Shown here piece after piece: positions 8,010 to 17,871 of a stretch of 64,000 bases of DNA. The DNA comes from Chthoniobacter sp. GTDB lineage: Bacteria; Verrucomicrobiota; Verrucomicrobiia; Chthoniobacterales; Chthoniobacteraceae. A program made the position numbers and the translations under genes. The notes below the pieces were generated by a model. That model worked only from the letters and a program-made list of their open reading frames with translations, was not told the DNA's origin and searched no databases. The stretch's first letter is position 1. Each line of letters starts with the position of its first letter. The DNA is taken from the NCBI GenBank assembly GCA_021414005.1, contig JAIOPH010000032.1, positions 62,001 through 126,000 on the forward strand. The letters run 5' to 3'.

Positions 8010-9191
8010 TTACTTCTTCGCCTTTTTCGCGGCGGGCTTGGCCTTGCCGACGGCTTTGACTTTCTCCCACTTCTTCGTCTTCGCGCTCTTGAGGACGGCG
8101 TCGCAGACGTATTGGGTTTCGAGGGCGTCGCGGAAGGTCGGCGGCAGGGACTTGCCGGCGGCGGCGGCTTTGAGGAAGTCGGCGACCTGGTGGGTGAAGC
8201 TTTCGGCGTAGCCGATCTGGAGACCGGGGACCCACCAGTTTTTCATGTAGGGCTGGTCGCCGTCGGAGACGTGGATGGAGCGCCAGCCGCGGACGATGCC
8301 TTCGTCGCTGTGGTCGAAGAACTGGAGGCGGTGCAGGTCGTGCAGATCCCAGCGGATGGAGGCGTTGGCGCCGTTGATTTCGAGGGTGTAGAGCGCCTTG
8401 TGGCCGCGGGCGTAGCGGGTGGATTCAAACAGGGCGAGCGACCCATTCGCGAAGTGACCGTGGAAGATCGCGGCGTCGTCGATCTTCACGGCCTGCATTT
8501 TGCCGGTCAGGGTGTGTTTGCGCTCTTTGATGAAGGTCTCGGTCATGGCGCTGACATCTACAATCGAGCCGTTGAGCCAGAGCGCGGTGTCGATGCAGTG
8601 GGCGAGGAGGTCGCCGGTGACGCCGCTGCCGGCGGCTTTGGCGTCGAGCCGCCAGAGGCCCGCGCCACCCTGCGGAAGCTCGGCGCTGATCGTCCAGTCC
8701 TGGAGGAAATTCGCGCGGTAGTGAAAAATCTGCCCGAGCTTGCCGGAGTCGATGATCTGCTTGGCGAGGGTGACGGCGGGGACGCGGCGGTAGTTGTACC
8801 ACACGGTGTTTGGCACGCCGGCCTTCTCGATCTCGCGGACCATTTCCTCACCCTGCGCGCCGTTGAGGGCGAGCGGCTTTTCGCAAAGCACCATCTTTCC
8901 CGCGCGCGCGGCGGCGATGGCGATCTCGGCGTGCGAGTCGTTGGGCGTGACGATGTCGATGGCATCGATGTCGGCGCGCTTGATGAGTTTGCGCCAGTCG
9001 GTCTCGGTGGATTCAAAGCCCCAGTTGTCCGCGTAGGCTTTGAGCTTGGTGGCGTCGCGGCCGCAGGCGGCTTTGAGAACGGGGACGAGCGGGGTGTCGA
9101 AAAACTTTGCCGCGTTGTGGTAGCCGTTTGCGTGGGTGCGGCCCATGAAGCCGTAGCCGACGATGCCGATATTGAGGTTCTTTTTTGCCAT
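8010..9191 (-). CDS. Gfo/Idh/MocA-family NAD(P)-dependent oxidoreductase
   Basis: The 393-residue protein opens with a Rossmann nucleotide-binding motif, IGIVGYGFMGRTHANGY, and has the family's catalytic-site lysine in CEKPLAL (about residue 105). The second half is the alpha/beta substrate domain of sugar and inositol dehydrogenases. The last ~25 residues are a lysine/alanine-rich tail (KPAAKKAKK) that is unusual for the family. It follows the isomerase/epimerase gene by 36 bp on the same strand, so the two probably act on one sugar or cyclitol. The exact substrate cannot be assigned; families of this kind are highly multiplied in Verrucomicrobiota and Planctomycetota. Confidence 0.88.
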   Translation of the reverse strand: MAKKNLNIGIVGYGFMGRTHANGYHNAAKFFDTPLVPVLKAACGRDATKLKAYADNWGFESTETDWRKLIKRADIDAIDIVTPNDSHAEIAIAAARAGKMVLCEKPLALNGAQGEEMVREIEKAGVPNTVWYNYRRVPAVTLAKQIIDSGKLGQIFHYRANFLQDWTISAELPQGGAGLWRLDAKAAGSGVTGDLLAHCIDTALWLNGSIVDVSAMTETFIKERKHTLTGKMQAVKIDDAAIFHGHFANGSLALFESTRYARGHKALYTLEINGANASIRWDLHDLHRLQFFDHSDEGIVRGWRSIHVSDGDQPYMKNWWVPGLQIGYAESFTHQVADFLKAAAAGKSLPPTFRDALETQYVCDAVLKSAKTKKWEKVKAVGKAKPAAKKAKK

Positions 9192-9227
9192 AGATGTTGA
9201 GGGTTTGGTTTGGGTGAAAGGTTGAGC

Positions 9228-10259
<1,032 letters not shown>

Positions 10260-10409
10260 GGTTGATTTAGGGTTGTGGGGTTCCGCCGCGCGCTGGCTGA
10301 TGGCCGGGAAAATTCCGCGCGGGAGAAGCGCGGTGTGGTGTGCCGAAAAGGTCCGGGGGCGACAAGTTCTTTTCGCGAAAGCGAACGAATCGCCGACTCG
10401 TCGCCGGCC

Positions 10410-11459
10410 TCAGCGCGGGGCTGGCAATTCGGGGGGCGGCGTGTTTGGTCCGGGAAGCGAGACGGCTGGTGGAACGCGCAGTGTCCTTTCCCGCAAGACC
10501 ACATCCACGCGCCAGCTAACGAGCGCGATAACGACGAACAGACCGATGGAAAGCAGGGCGACGAAGCGGCGCTTGAAAAGGATGCCGTAGAGCCAGAAGA
10601 GTTTCAGGTCGAAGACGGGGCCGAAGAGCAGGAAGGCGAGTTTCGCGGCGAAGGGAAAGGCGGAGAAGCTGGCGGCGATGAAGGCGTCGGTGGTGCTGCA
10701 GACGGCGAGGACGGCGGCGAGGCCCATCATGGCGGCGATGGCGAGCGGCGGGTTGGTCGCGAGCGGCTGGATGATTTCCTGATTCACCGCGGTGTTGAAG
10801 ACGCTGGCGGTGGCGGTGCCGAGGATGAGGAAAAAGGCGACGTCGAGGAAGTCGGCGGTCGCGGACTGGACAGCGAGGAGGAGCTTCTTCGGGGTGCTGG
10901 CGGCAGCGACGACGTCGGCGAATTCGGGGGACGCGGGTGCGCTGTCGGGCGCGGTGGAAATGCTGAGGCCGGCGCGTTTGCGGGCGGTGGCCGGATTGGC
11001 GATGTCGCCGCGCAGGACGGCGGCGATGGGCAGGCGGTGGACGATGAAGCCAACGGCGATGGCGATGAGGTAGCCGATGCCCAGGCGGAGGGAGGTCATG
11101 AGCAGCGGGCTCTGGCCTTTGAAAGCGGCGAAGGTGCTGACAGCGACAAGCGGGCTGACGATGGGCGCGGCGAGCATGTAAGCGGTGGCCGCGGAGAGGG
11201 GCAGGCCTTTTTTTATGAAGCGCCGGATGACGATGACGCTGCCGCATTCGCACATCGGAAAGATGAGCCCGAGCAGGCCGCTGACGGCGATGGCGGCGGC
11301 CCCGCTTTTCGGCAGCATCCGCTGCATGCGGGCTGGCGAGACGAAGACATCGACAAGCCCGGAGATCAGCGAGCCGAGGAGAAGAAACGGGACGCCCTCG
11401 AAGAGAACGCTGAGAAACGAGTAGGCGAAATCGTTGAGGTGAAACGAAAACCAGGGCAT
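10410..11459 (-). CDS. Permease of the ArsP_1/DUF318 (YraQ) family
   Basis: The 349-residue integral membrane protein has about eight hydrophobic segments in two halves separated by a basic cytoplasmic loop. The first half holds the family hallmark FPMCECGSVIVIRRFIKKGL and the second a similar conserved stretch (VCSTTDAFIAASF). Members are linked to export of arsenic or other metal/metalloid species, but no resistance regulator or metal-binding partner is present here. It ends 150 bp before the isomerase gene and starts 29 bp downstream of the TPR gene, so co-transcription with either is possible. The cytoplasmic loop (about 175-220) is Ala/Pro-rich. Confidence 0.8.
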   Translation of the reverse strand: MPWFSFHLNDFAYSFLSVLFEGVPFLLLGSLISGLVDVFVSPARMQRMLPKSGAAAIAVSGLLGLIFPMCECGSVIVIRRFIKKGLPLSAATAYMLAAPIVSPLVAVSTFAAFKGQSPLLMTSLRLGIGYLIAIAVGFIVHRLPIAAVLRGDIANPATARKRAGLSISTAPDSAPASPEFADVVAAASTPKKLLLAVQSATADFLDVAFFLILGTATASVFNTAVNQEIIQPLATNPPLAIAAMMGLAAVLAVCSTTDAFIAASFSAFPFAAKLAFLLFGPVFDLKLFWLYGILFKRRFVALLSIGLFVVIALVSWRVDVVLRERTLRVPPAVSLPGPNTPPPELPAPR

Positions 11460-11488
11460 GCGGAGGCGGGTGGCAGCGGGCCGGTGGC

Positions 11489-12901
11489 CTAGCCGCCGTA
11501 GGACTGTTCCACGCGTTGGGCGACGTCGAGGTAGCCGTAGTCGGCCTCATAGATCTGCTTCATGCAGTTCAACGATTCCTCCTTTTTGCCCATGCGGTCG
11601 AAGACGAGGCCGAGCTTGTAGAGGACTTCCTTTTTCGTGACGTCCATGGCGAGGATTTCGCTGGCGCAGTCCTGAAACTGTTTCACGGCGAGATCGAGCA
11701 TGCCTTTCTCGGTGTAGCATTGTCCGAGAAGGTTCATGGCCTTGAGGCGCGCGCTGGGATTTTGCCGGGCCTTTTGGAGTTCGGCGATGGCCTCGGTGTA
11801 TTGCTTGGCGATAAAGAGCTGTTCGCCGAGCTCAAAGCGAAGCTGGAGATCGGTGGGGTTGCGTTCGACGCGCTTGCGGGCCTCGGCGATGAGCAGTTCG
11901 GCTTTCTGTTTCTTGAGGTTGTCGAGTTCGGCGAGGTAGGTGGCGGCGTCCTCGTGCTGATCGCCCCCGGCGGCGAACCAGTCCTCAAGCTGTTTGATGT
12001 GCAGGTCGAGTTGCTTGAGGTGCAGGTCGCCGAGTTTGCGCGCCACGGCGGGGTCGCTGCCGGAGACGAGCGTGTTCGTGTGGTTGTAGTAGGAAAGCGC
12101 GGCGTCGAGGCTCTCGAGGTCCTGCTTCTGCTCAAAGCGGTCCTCCCACAGCTTGGCGATACGGCGCGAGAGATCGACGTTGGTCTGCGCGGCCTCCCAT
12201 TGCGGGTAGAGCTCGTTGAGCTGCTCGTCGATCATGTCGGCGCTGCGGACCACGCGCCCTTTTTGCTCGAGCGAGATGGCCTCCTCCTTATTCTTCATCA
12301 CGTCGCGGTAGCTCTGCGCCTGCTCCCAGCCGCCAGCCTTCATGGAGGCGGTGGCGGCGGCGTCCTTGCTGTTCTTCACGGCCTTGAGGTCGGAGGGGTT
12401 GATTTCGGCAATCTTGCTATAAATGGCGACCGCCAGATCCGGCAGCCCCATCGTGAGGTACAGCTCGCCGAGTTCGTGCATGGCCTTCGTTTCCTTCGGA
12501 TCAGCCTCGATGATCGTCTCCAGCGCGAAGGCCGCAACCTCCGGCAGGCCCGCCGCCTTCGCCGCCTCTTTCAACAGGTGGTTAATCTGCGGATTCGTAG
12601 GATCGGTTTCGAGGCTTTTCTCGGCAAGTTCCATCGCGGCCTTCGGATCCTTTTTCATCACGCTGGCACCTTTCAGGGAGGCCGTGGAGAGGCCGGAGAG
12701 AAAGCTTTTTTTACCCTTAGTGGCGGCGATTTCCACCTTCCTTAAAAGTTTGCGTCCATCGAGAAAGGCGGGGTTGTCCTTGAGCACCGCCTGAATGAGC
12801 GAGATGGCGTAGCCGTGATTGCGCAGTTCGACGGCGCTACGGGCTTTGAGCCAAAGGGTGCGCGCGTTGTCGGGGAGGTCTTTTTCGGTTTGAATGGGCA
12901 T
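11489..12901 (-). CDS. Tetratricopeptide-repeat protein, cytoplasmic
   Basis: The 470-residue protein has no signal peptide or membrane segment. TPR-like helical pairs are recognisable near the N-terminus (LWLKARSAVELRNHGYAISL), around residues 110-175 (AMHELGELYLTMGLPDLAVA) and at the C-terminus (AMNLLGQCYTEKGMLDLAVK). The central part is more coiled-coil in character. TPR proteins scaffold other proteins, and nothing here identifies a partner. It is the first gene of a possible operon with the permease. Confidence 0.75.
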   Translation of the reverse strand: MPIQTEKDLPDNARTLWLKARSAVELRNHGYAISLIQAVLKDNPAFLDGRKLLRKVEIAATKGKKSFLSGLSTASLKGASVMKKDPKAAMELAEKSLETDPTNPQINHLLKEAAKAAGLPEVAAFALETIIEADPKETKAMHELGELYLTMGLPDLAVAIYSKIAEINPSDLKAVKNSKDAAATASMKAGGWEQAQSYRDVMKNKEEAISLEQKGRVVRSADMIDEQLNELYPQWEAAQTNVDLSRRIAKLWEDRFEQKQDLESLDAALSYYNHTNTLVSGSDPAVARKLGDLHLKQLDLHIKQLEDWFAAGGDQHEDAATYLAELDNLKKQKAELLIAEARKRVERNPTDLQLRFELGEQLFIAKQYTEAIAELQKARQNPSARLKAMNLLGQCYTEKGMLDLAVKQFQDCASEILAMDVTKKEVLYKLGLVFDRMGKKEESLNCMKQIYEADYGYLDVAQRVEQSYGG

Positions 12902-13021
12902 AAAATCCGGGGCGCGGAACGTAGCACCCTCGGGTCTGCTTTGACAATGCCTCGTGCGGTTGCGCGTGAAATAATTCGCGCCCGCCCAGATTCTCTTCCC
13001 CCGAACCCTCCCGCCTGCCGC

Positions 13022-13207
13022 CTAGTGCGCCTTGTCGCTGGAGTCGGCCTTGCGCTCAGGCTTCTTGGCAAACATTAACGCGAGCGTCTCCTTTTCCTTT
13101 TTCGCGTTCTCGAAATAGTTCGCCGGACCGTGCTCGAAAAGCACGGTGAAGGCGAACGTCGAGAGGACGAAGAGGGTTCCCCAGAAGGCGAAGCGGATGA
13201 GAGCCAT
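13022..13207 (-). CDS. Small single-span membrane protein
   Basis: A 61-residue product from the ATG at 13207 (MALIRFAFWGTLFVLSTFAF) has one N-terminal membrane helix followed by a charged Lys/Glu tail ending KADSSDKAH. A longer ORF starting at 13255 adds an unconvincing extension. It lies 64 bp downstream of the lipoprotein gene on the same strand. Function unknown. Confidence 0.6.
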   Translation of the reverse strand: MALIRFAFWGTLFVLSTFAFTVLFEHGPANYFENAKKEKETLALMFAKKPERKADSSDKAH

Positions 13208-13270
13208 GATGTCTTTGGTTTGGAATTGGGTATTGCAGGAGCTGTGCCGTCGCAACCGGGTTTTTGCCGA

Positions 13271-13837
13271 CTACGGAGCGGGAGCGGTGGTCGGTGAAGG
13301 AGGCGCGGGGGCGACTGGAGCAGCGGGCGCCGTGGCGGCGGGCGGCACTTGGCCAGCGGGCTCGATCGGGGGCATGGGCGCGGCGTCCGGCAGAAAGAGC
13401 GGCTTGCCCTGCAGGTCGGTGAGTTTTAGCACCAATGTTTTGTAAATCTTCCACGTCCCGTTATCGGGTCGCAGGGTGTGGATGCCTTCCTGGATATTGT
13501 CCTTAAACTCGCCGGTTCCGCCCGTCTTGGTGGTCTTCTGCACGAAGCTGATCTTCACCTCCTCCGGCGTGATGCTGACCAGCTTCAGGTCGGACAGCTC
13601 GTATTTCAGATCCAGATTCTTGAAGACAAACTCGACCGCCGTGCGCGTGTCGGCAAAGGCCGGGCTGCCCGGATGGATCGTGCTCATTACTGTCTCCACG
13701 TCCTTCTTTTCAAACGCGTGGACGTGCTCGTGGATCACGCCAAACAGAGCGTCCTTGTCGGCGAGCGGCTTGCTGCAGGAGACGAGGGCGACGGCGAGCG
13801 CGAGCGCAAGCGCGCGGAGCAGGGTGGAGGCGTTCAT
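13271..13837 (-). CDS. Lipoprotein with NTF2-like fold
   Basis: The 188-residue protein from ATG 13837 carries a lipoprotein signal (LALAVALVSCSKP), with the cysteine of the lipobox at residue 20. This start is chosen because the longer ORF would place the signal internally. The middle (FGVIHEHVHAFEKKDVETVM onward) has the alternating helix and strand pattern of SnoaL/NTF2-like domains. The last ~35 residues are an Ala/Pro-rich tail, probably a flexible linker in the periplasm. No enzymatic motif is seen. It is divergent from the J-domain gene. Confidence 0.65.
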   Translation of the reverse strand: MNASTLLRALALALAVALVSCSKPLADKDALFGVIHEHVHAFEKKDVETVMSTIHPGSPAFADTRTAVEFVFKNLDLKYELSDLKLVSITPEEVKISFVQKTTKTGGTGEFKDNIQEGIHTLRPDNGTWKIYKTLVLKLTDLQGKPLFLPDAAPMPPIEPAGQVPPAATAPAAPVAPAPPSPTTAPAP

Positions 13838-13944
13838 GCGTTGGAGAGGGTGTGCATAGCCGGACGTGCGCCGCGGGCAAAGGGGAATTTTCCCGCGCGC
13901 GATTTCCCTTGTCCGCGCCGCCCAAACCGCGCGCACTTCCCGGC

Positions 13945-14502
13945 ATGTCCGATCACTTCGCTGCGCTCTCCCAGCCGCGCCGTCCTTGGCTCGATCCGGC
14001 GGCGCTGCGCGAAAGTTTCCACCGTGCCGCGGCGGTCGCGCATCCCGATGCCGGCGGCGACGCCACGATTTTCGCGGCGCTCAACGCGGCGCAGGCCGTC
14101 CTCGGCGAACCGGCGTCGCGGCTGCGCCATCTCATCGAACTGGAAGCGCCCCAACTCCTCACCCGCGCCGCGCCGGTGCCCGGCGAGGTGGCCGATCTTT
14201 TCATGCAGCTCGCGACCGTGCGCCGCGCGGCGGAGGATTACCGGAAAAAGCACGCCGCCACCTCCAGCCCGCTCGCCCGCGCGCTCCTCGCCGGGGAAAA
14301 GGCCGGCGTCCGCGTCAAGCTGGATGCCGCCATCGCCCGCCTCGCCATCGCGCAGGAGCAAGCGCTCGCCGAGGTGCGCGCACTCGATGCCACATGGGCC
14401 ACACCCGCGTGGGAACCGCTCGCGGCCCTGCAGGCGCGCCTCGCCTTTCTCTCCAAATGGAGCGGTCAACTGCGCGAGGATCTTTTCCAGCTCGGCCCGT
14501 GA
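13945..14502 (+). CDS. J-domain protein, HscB-like co-chaperone
   Basis: The 185-residue protein starts at the ATG at 13945 (MSDHFAALSQPRRPWLD). Residues ~1-65 look like a J domain with an HPD signature (AVAHPDAGGD) followed by AALNAAQAVLGEPASRLRHL, the arrangement of HscB. The C-terminal part is a helical bundle of the length seen in HscB, which recruits HscA to the iron-sulfur scaffold IscU. No isc/suf genes are nearby and the first strand differs from typical HscB, so a general J-domain role is possible. It is followed by the DUF1501 gene after 50 bp. Confidence 0.6.
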   Translation: MSDHFAALSQPRRPWLDPAALRESFHRAAAVAHPDAGGDATIFAALNAAQAVLGEPASRLRHLIELEAPQLLTRAAPVPGEVADLFMQLATVRRAAEDYRKKHAATSSPLARALLAGEKAGVRVKLDAAIARLAIAQEQALAEVRALDATWATPAWEPLAALQARLAFLSKWSGQLREDLFQLGP

Positions 14503-14552
14503 AAGCAGACTCGCCGAGGCGCACGACTGCGCTACGTTCGGCGCAGACCGCC

Positions 14553-15998
14553 ATGAAACTCCCGCCTTTCGCGCTCCCGCCCGCCACCAGTCGGCGCGAT
14601 TTCCTGGCGCGGGCGGGCACCGGTTTCGGCGCGCTGGCGCTCGCCGATTTGCTGAAGAACTCCGCGCTGGCCGCTGCCGTGGACGACGCCCGCTCCGTCG
14701 CCCAGCCACTCGCGGCGCGCGTGCCGCCTTTCGCCGCGCGGGCGAAAAGCGTGATCTTTCTTTTCATGGAAGGCGGGCCATCGCATCTCGACACCTTCGA
14801 CCCAAAGCCCGCGCTCGGCGCGCTCGCGGGGAAACCGATTCCGGCGAGTTTTCGCCGCGTCATCACGGCGATGGGCGAGTTCGATTCGCCGATCCTCGCG
14901 AGCCGGCGACAGTGGAAACAGCACGGGCAGAGCGGCACCTGGGTGAGCGACTGGCTGCCGCAAATCGCAACCTGCGTGGACGACATCGCGGTCATCCGCT
15001 CGTGCTGGGCGGACGGCATCAACCACTCCTCCGGCGTCTGCCAGATGAACACCGGCTCCACGCTCGCGGGCCGGCCCTCGCTCGGCGCGTGGGCCAGCTA
15101 CGGCCTCGGCACGGAGAATCAAAATCTGCCCGCGTTCGTCGTCATGCAGGACAATGCGGCCAGCGTCATCAATGGCGCGCGTAACTGGGGCGGCGGATTC
15201 ATGCCGGCGGTGTATCAGGGCACGCGCATCGTCGCGGGCAGCGACCCCATCCCAAACCTGCATCCGCCCGACGGCGTGAGCGCGGCGGCGCAGCGGGGCA
15301 AGCTGAACTTCCTCGCGCAAATGAACCGCGCCCACGCGGCCACGCGCGAGCAGAGCGAACTGGAGGCGCGCATCGCCAGCTACGAACTCGCCTTTCGCAT
15401 GCAGGCCGAGGCACCCGAGGCGGTCGATCTTTCCCAGGAATCCGCCACGACCCGCCAGCTCTACGGGCTCGACGAAAAGGATACCGCCGAGTTTGGCCGC
15501 ATGTGCCTGATGTCGCGCCGGCTCGTGGAGCGCGGCGTCCGTTTTGTGCAGCTCTACAGCGGCGCCGGGAGCAAGTGGGACGCGCACGCGAAGATCGAGG
15601 AAAACCACTCAAAGCTCTGCCGCTCCGTAGATCAGCCAATCGCCGGGCTGCTGCGCGACTTGAAAGCGCGCGGGCTGCTGGAGAGCACGCTGGTCATCTG
15701 GGGCGGCGAGTTTGGCCGCACGCCGCAGAGCGAAAAGGGCGACGGGCGCGATCACAATCCGACCGGCTTCACCATGTGGATGGCCGGCGGCGGCGTGCGC
15801 GGCGGGCAGACCATCGGCAGCACGGACGAGGTCGGCCTGCACGCCGTCGAGGACCGCCTGCACGTCCACGATTTGCACGCCACGATCCTCTGGCTCATGG
15901 GCCTCGACCACATGGGACTCGTCTATAAGTACAAGGGCCGTCCCGAGCGCCCAACCATCAACGAGGGCGAGGTATGCCGGAAAATCGCCGGGCTGTAA
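14553..15998 (+). CDS. DUF1501 protein with Tat signal
   Basis: The 481-residue protein starts at ATG 14553. A twin-arginine signal, SRRDFLARAGTGFGALALA, directs it to the periplasm folded. The body matches the DUF1501 family, a sulfatase/alkaline-phosphatase-like fold common in Planctomycetota and Verrucomicrobiota: FLFMEGGPSHLDTFDPKP near the N-terminus, then VIWGGEFGRTPQSEKGDGRD with the DHNPTGFTMW segment. In that group DUF1501 genes usually pair with a DUF1549/DUF1553 cytochrome gene, which is absent here. The likely role is in sulfated or complex polysaccharide use, but no reaction is proven for the family. Confidence 0.85.
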   Translation: MKLPPFALPPATSRRDFLARAGTGFGALALADLLKNSALAAAVDDARSVAQPLAARVPPFAARAKSVIFLFMEGGPSHLDTFDPKPALGALAGKPIPASFRRVITAMGEFDSPILASRRQWKQHGQSGTWVSDWLPQIATCVDDIAVIRSCWADGINHSSGVCQMNTGSTLAGRPSLGAWASYGLGTENQNLPAFVVMQDNAASVINGARNWGGGFMPAVYQGTRIVAGSDPIPNLHPPDGVSAAAQRGKLNFLAQMNRAHAATREQSELEARIASYELAFRMQAEAPEAVDLSQESATTRQLYGLDEKDTAEFGRMCLMSRRLVERGVRFVQLYSGAGSKWDAHAKIEENHSKLCRSVDQPIAGLLRDLKARGLLESTLVIWGGEFGRTPQSEKGDGRDHNPTGFTMWMAGGGVRGGQTIGSTDEVGLHAVEDRLHVHDLHATILWLMGLDHMGLVYKYKGRPERPTINEGEVCRKIAGL

Positions 15999-16143
15999 AA
16001 GGTGGATCAGGCGGATAAATGAGCGATACAACCGCGCGGCGAACTGTTACGGATTGCCGTCAGATCGGGTTCAACCCGTCCATGAAAGTCCTGTGCTTCA
16101 TCCCTCAATTTGAATTCGCCGGTGCCGCCGGTAGCGGTCGCCC

Positions 16144-17835
16144 ATGGTCAGCGAACTAACTCCCACCCTACTCGTCGAGGACAATCCGGAGCACGTCGAG
16201 TTCCTCCGCAAACTCTTCGCCACCCCGGAGCTGAGCCACTTTCACCTGACGGTCGTGGATACGCTGGCCGCCGCGCTGGCATGGCTGAAGACCAACCGGG
16301 CCGCGCTGATCCTGCTCGATCTCACGCTCCCGGACAGCGACGGGCTGGAGACTTTTCTGCGCGTCTTCGAGGCCGCGCCGCAGGCGGCGCTGGTGGTGCT
16401 GAGTGGCACGAATGACGTGGGGCTGGCCATCGAGACCGTGCAGTTCGGCGCGCAGGATTACCTGGTGAAAGGACGCGTGGACAACCAACTGCTCATGCGC
16501 TCCATGGCGTATGCGCTGGAGCGCAAGCGCGCGCAAAGTGCCCTCCAACAGGCGCACGACGCCCTCGAAGCGCGCGTCGGCGAGCGCACCGCCGAACTCG
16601 AAAAGACCAACACCCGGCTGCTCGAAGAGGTCGCCGAGCGCGGCAAAGCCGAGGAGGCGCTGCGCGAAACCAACGCCCGGCTCTCCGCCGCGCTCACCGA
16701 GCTGCGCGCCGCGCAGGAGGAGATCGTCCAGCGCGAGCGCATGCTGGCGCTCGGGCGTATGGCCAATGGCATCGCCCACGATTTCAACAACGCCCTCGCG
16801 CCCATCCTCGGCTTTAGCGAGCTGCTGCTCATCAAGCCCGAGACGCTGGCCGATACGAAACGCGCGCGCAATTACCTCGAAATGATCCACTCCGCCGCCA
16901 AAAGCAGCGCGCGCGTGGTCAGCCGCCTGCGCGAGTTTTACCGCTTTCGCGAACCCGGCGAGGTGCTCGTGCCAGTCGCGCTCAATGAAGTCGTGCGGCA
17001 CGTCCTCGAACTCACGCAGCCGCGCTGGAAGGACCAGGCTCTGGCCGAGGGCGTGACCATTGAGATCCACACCGATCTCGGCGAAGTGCCGGAGATTTCC
17101 GCGAACGAAGCGGAACTGCGCGAGATTCTCGTCAGCCTCATTTTCAACGCAGCCGACGCCATCCGCCAGCGCGGCACCATCACCATCCGCACCGAGGTGC
17201 GCGATGGACGCTTCGCGGTTCTTACCGTGACCGACGACGGCGTGGGCATGTCCGAGGAAATACGCGCGCATTGCCTGGAGCCCTTTTATTCCACGAAAGT
17301 GGATCGCGGGGCCGGGCTCGGGCTCGGCAGCGTGTACGGCGTGGTCCGCCGTCATCAGGGGCAGATCGAAATTCGCAGCGCGCTCGGCGCGGGCACCACC
17401 GTCACCGTTTCCTTTCCCCTCACGGAAAGCGCCGCCACCGCCCCGGCCGCGCCCGCGCCGGACGGTCATCCCGAGGGGCTCCGCATCCTCGTGGTCGAGG
17501 ACGAGGATCTCGTGCGCGAGGTGCTCGAAGTCTATCTCACCGAGGACCACCACACCGTCACCACCGCCGTGAATGGCCGCGACGGGCTGGAAAAATTTCG
17601 CGCGGGCACTTTCGATCTCGTGATGACCGACCGCTCGATGCCCGAGATGAATGGCGACGCCCTGGCCGCCGAGATCAAGAAGCTGAACCCGCGGCAGCCC
17701 GTGCTGCTCCTCACCGGATTCGGCGACCTGATGAACAACGCCGGCGAGCGCCCGCCCGGCATCGACCTCGTGGTGACCAAACCTTTCACCCTCACCACCC
17801 TGCGCGCCGGCCTCGCCGAGGTCCGGGCAAAGTAG
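16144..17835 (+). CDS. Hybrid histidine kinase, REC-HisKA-HATPase-REC
   Basis: The 563-residue cytoplasmic protein has no membrane segment. An N-terminal receiver (PTLLVEDNPEHVEFL, phospho-acceptor Asp in ALILLDLTLPD) is followed by a coiled coil (about 125-195), then a HisKA domain with His212 in NGIAHDFNNALAPILGF. The ATPase domain shows the N box (IFNAADAI), DDGVGMS and GAGLGLGSVYG. A second receiver at the C-terminus (ILVVEDEDLVREVLEVYL, Asp in LVMTDRSMPEMNG) completes it. The HDFNN form of the H box is typical of the orthodox NtrB-like class. It is probably driven by phosphorylation of its first receiver. It lies 36 bp ahead of a second kinase with a similar N-terminus, so the two probably form one pathway. 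Confidence 0.9.
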   Translation: MVSELTPTLLVEDNPEHVEFLRKLFATPELSHFHLTVVDTLAAALAWLKTNRAALILLDLTLPDSDGLETFLRVFEAAPQAALVVLSGTNDVGLAIETVQFGAQDYLVKGRVDNQLLMRSMAYALERKRAQSALQQAHDALEARVGERTAELEKTNTRLLEEVAERGKAEEALRETNARLSAALTELRAAQEEIVQRERMLALGRMANGIAHDFNNALAPILGFSELLLIKPETLADTKRARNYLEMIHSAAKSSARVVSRLREFYRFREPGEVLVPVALNEVVRHVLELTQPRWKDQALAEGVTIEIHTDLGEVPEISANEAELREILVSLIFNAADAIRQRGTITIRTEVRDGRFAVLTVTDDGVGMSEEIRAHCLEPFYSTKVDRGAGLGLGSVYGVVRRHQGQIEIRSALGAGTTVTVSFPLTESAATAPAAPAPDGHPEGLRILVVEDEDLVREVLEVYLTEDHHTVTTAVNGRDGLEKFRAGTFDLVMTDRSMPEMNGDALAAEIKKLNPRQPVLLLTGFGDLMNNAGERPPGIDLVVTKPFTLTTLRAGLAEVRAK

Positions 17836-17871
17836 CTCGCCTCCGCCCGCCGCTGCCGGCATGCTGCGCGC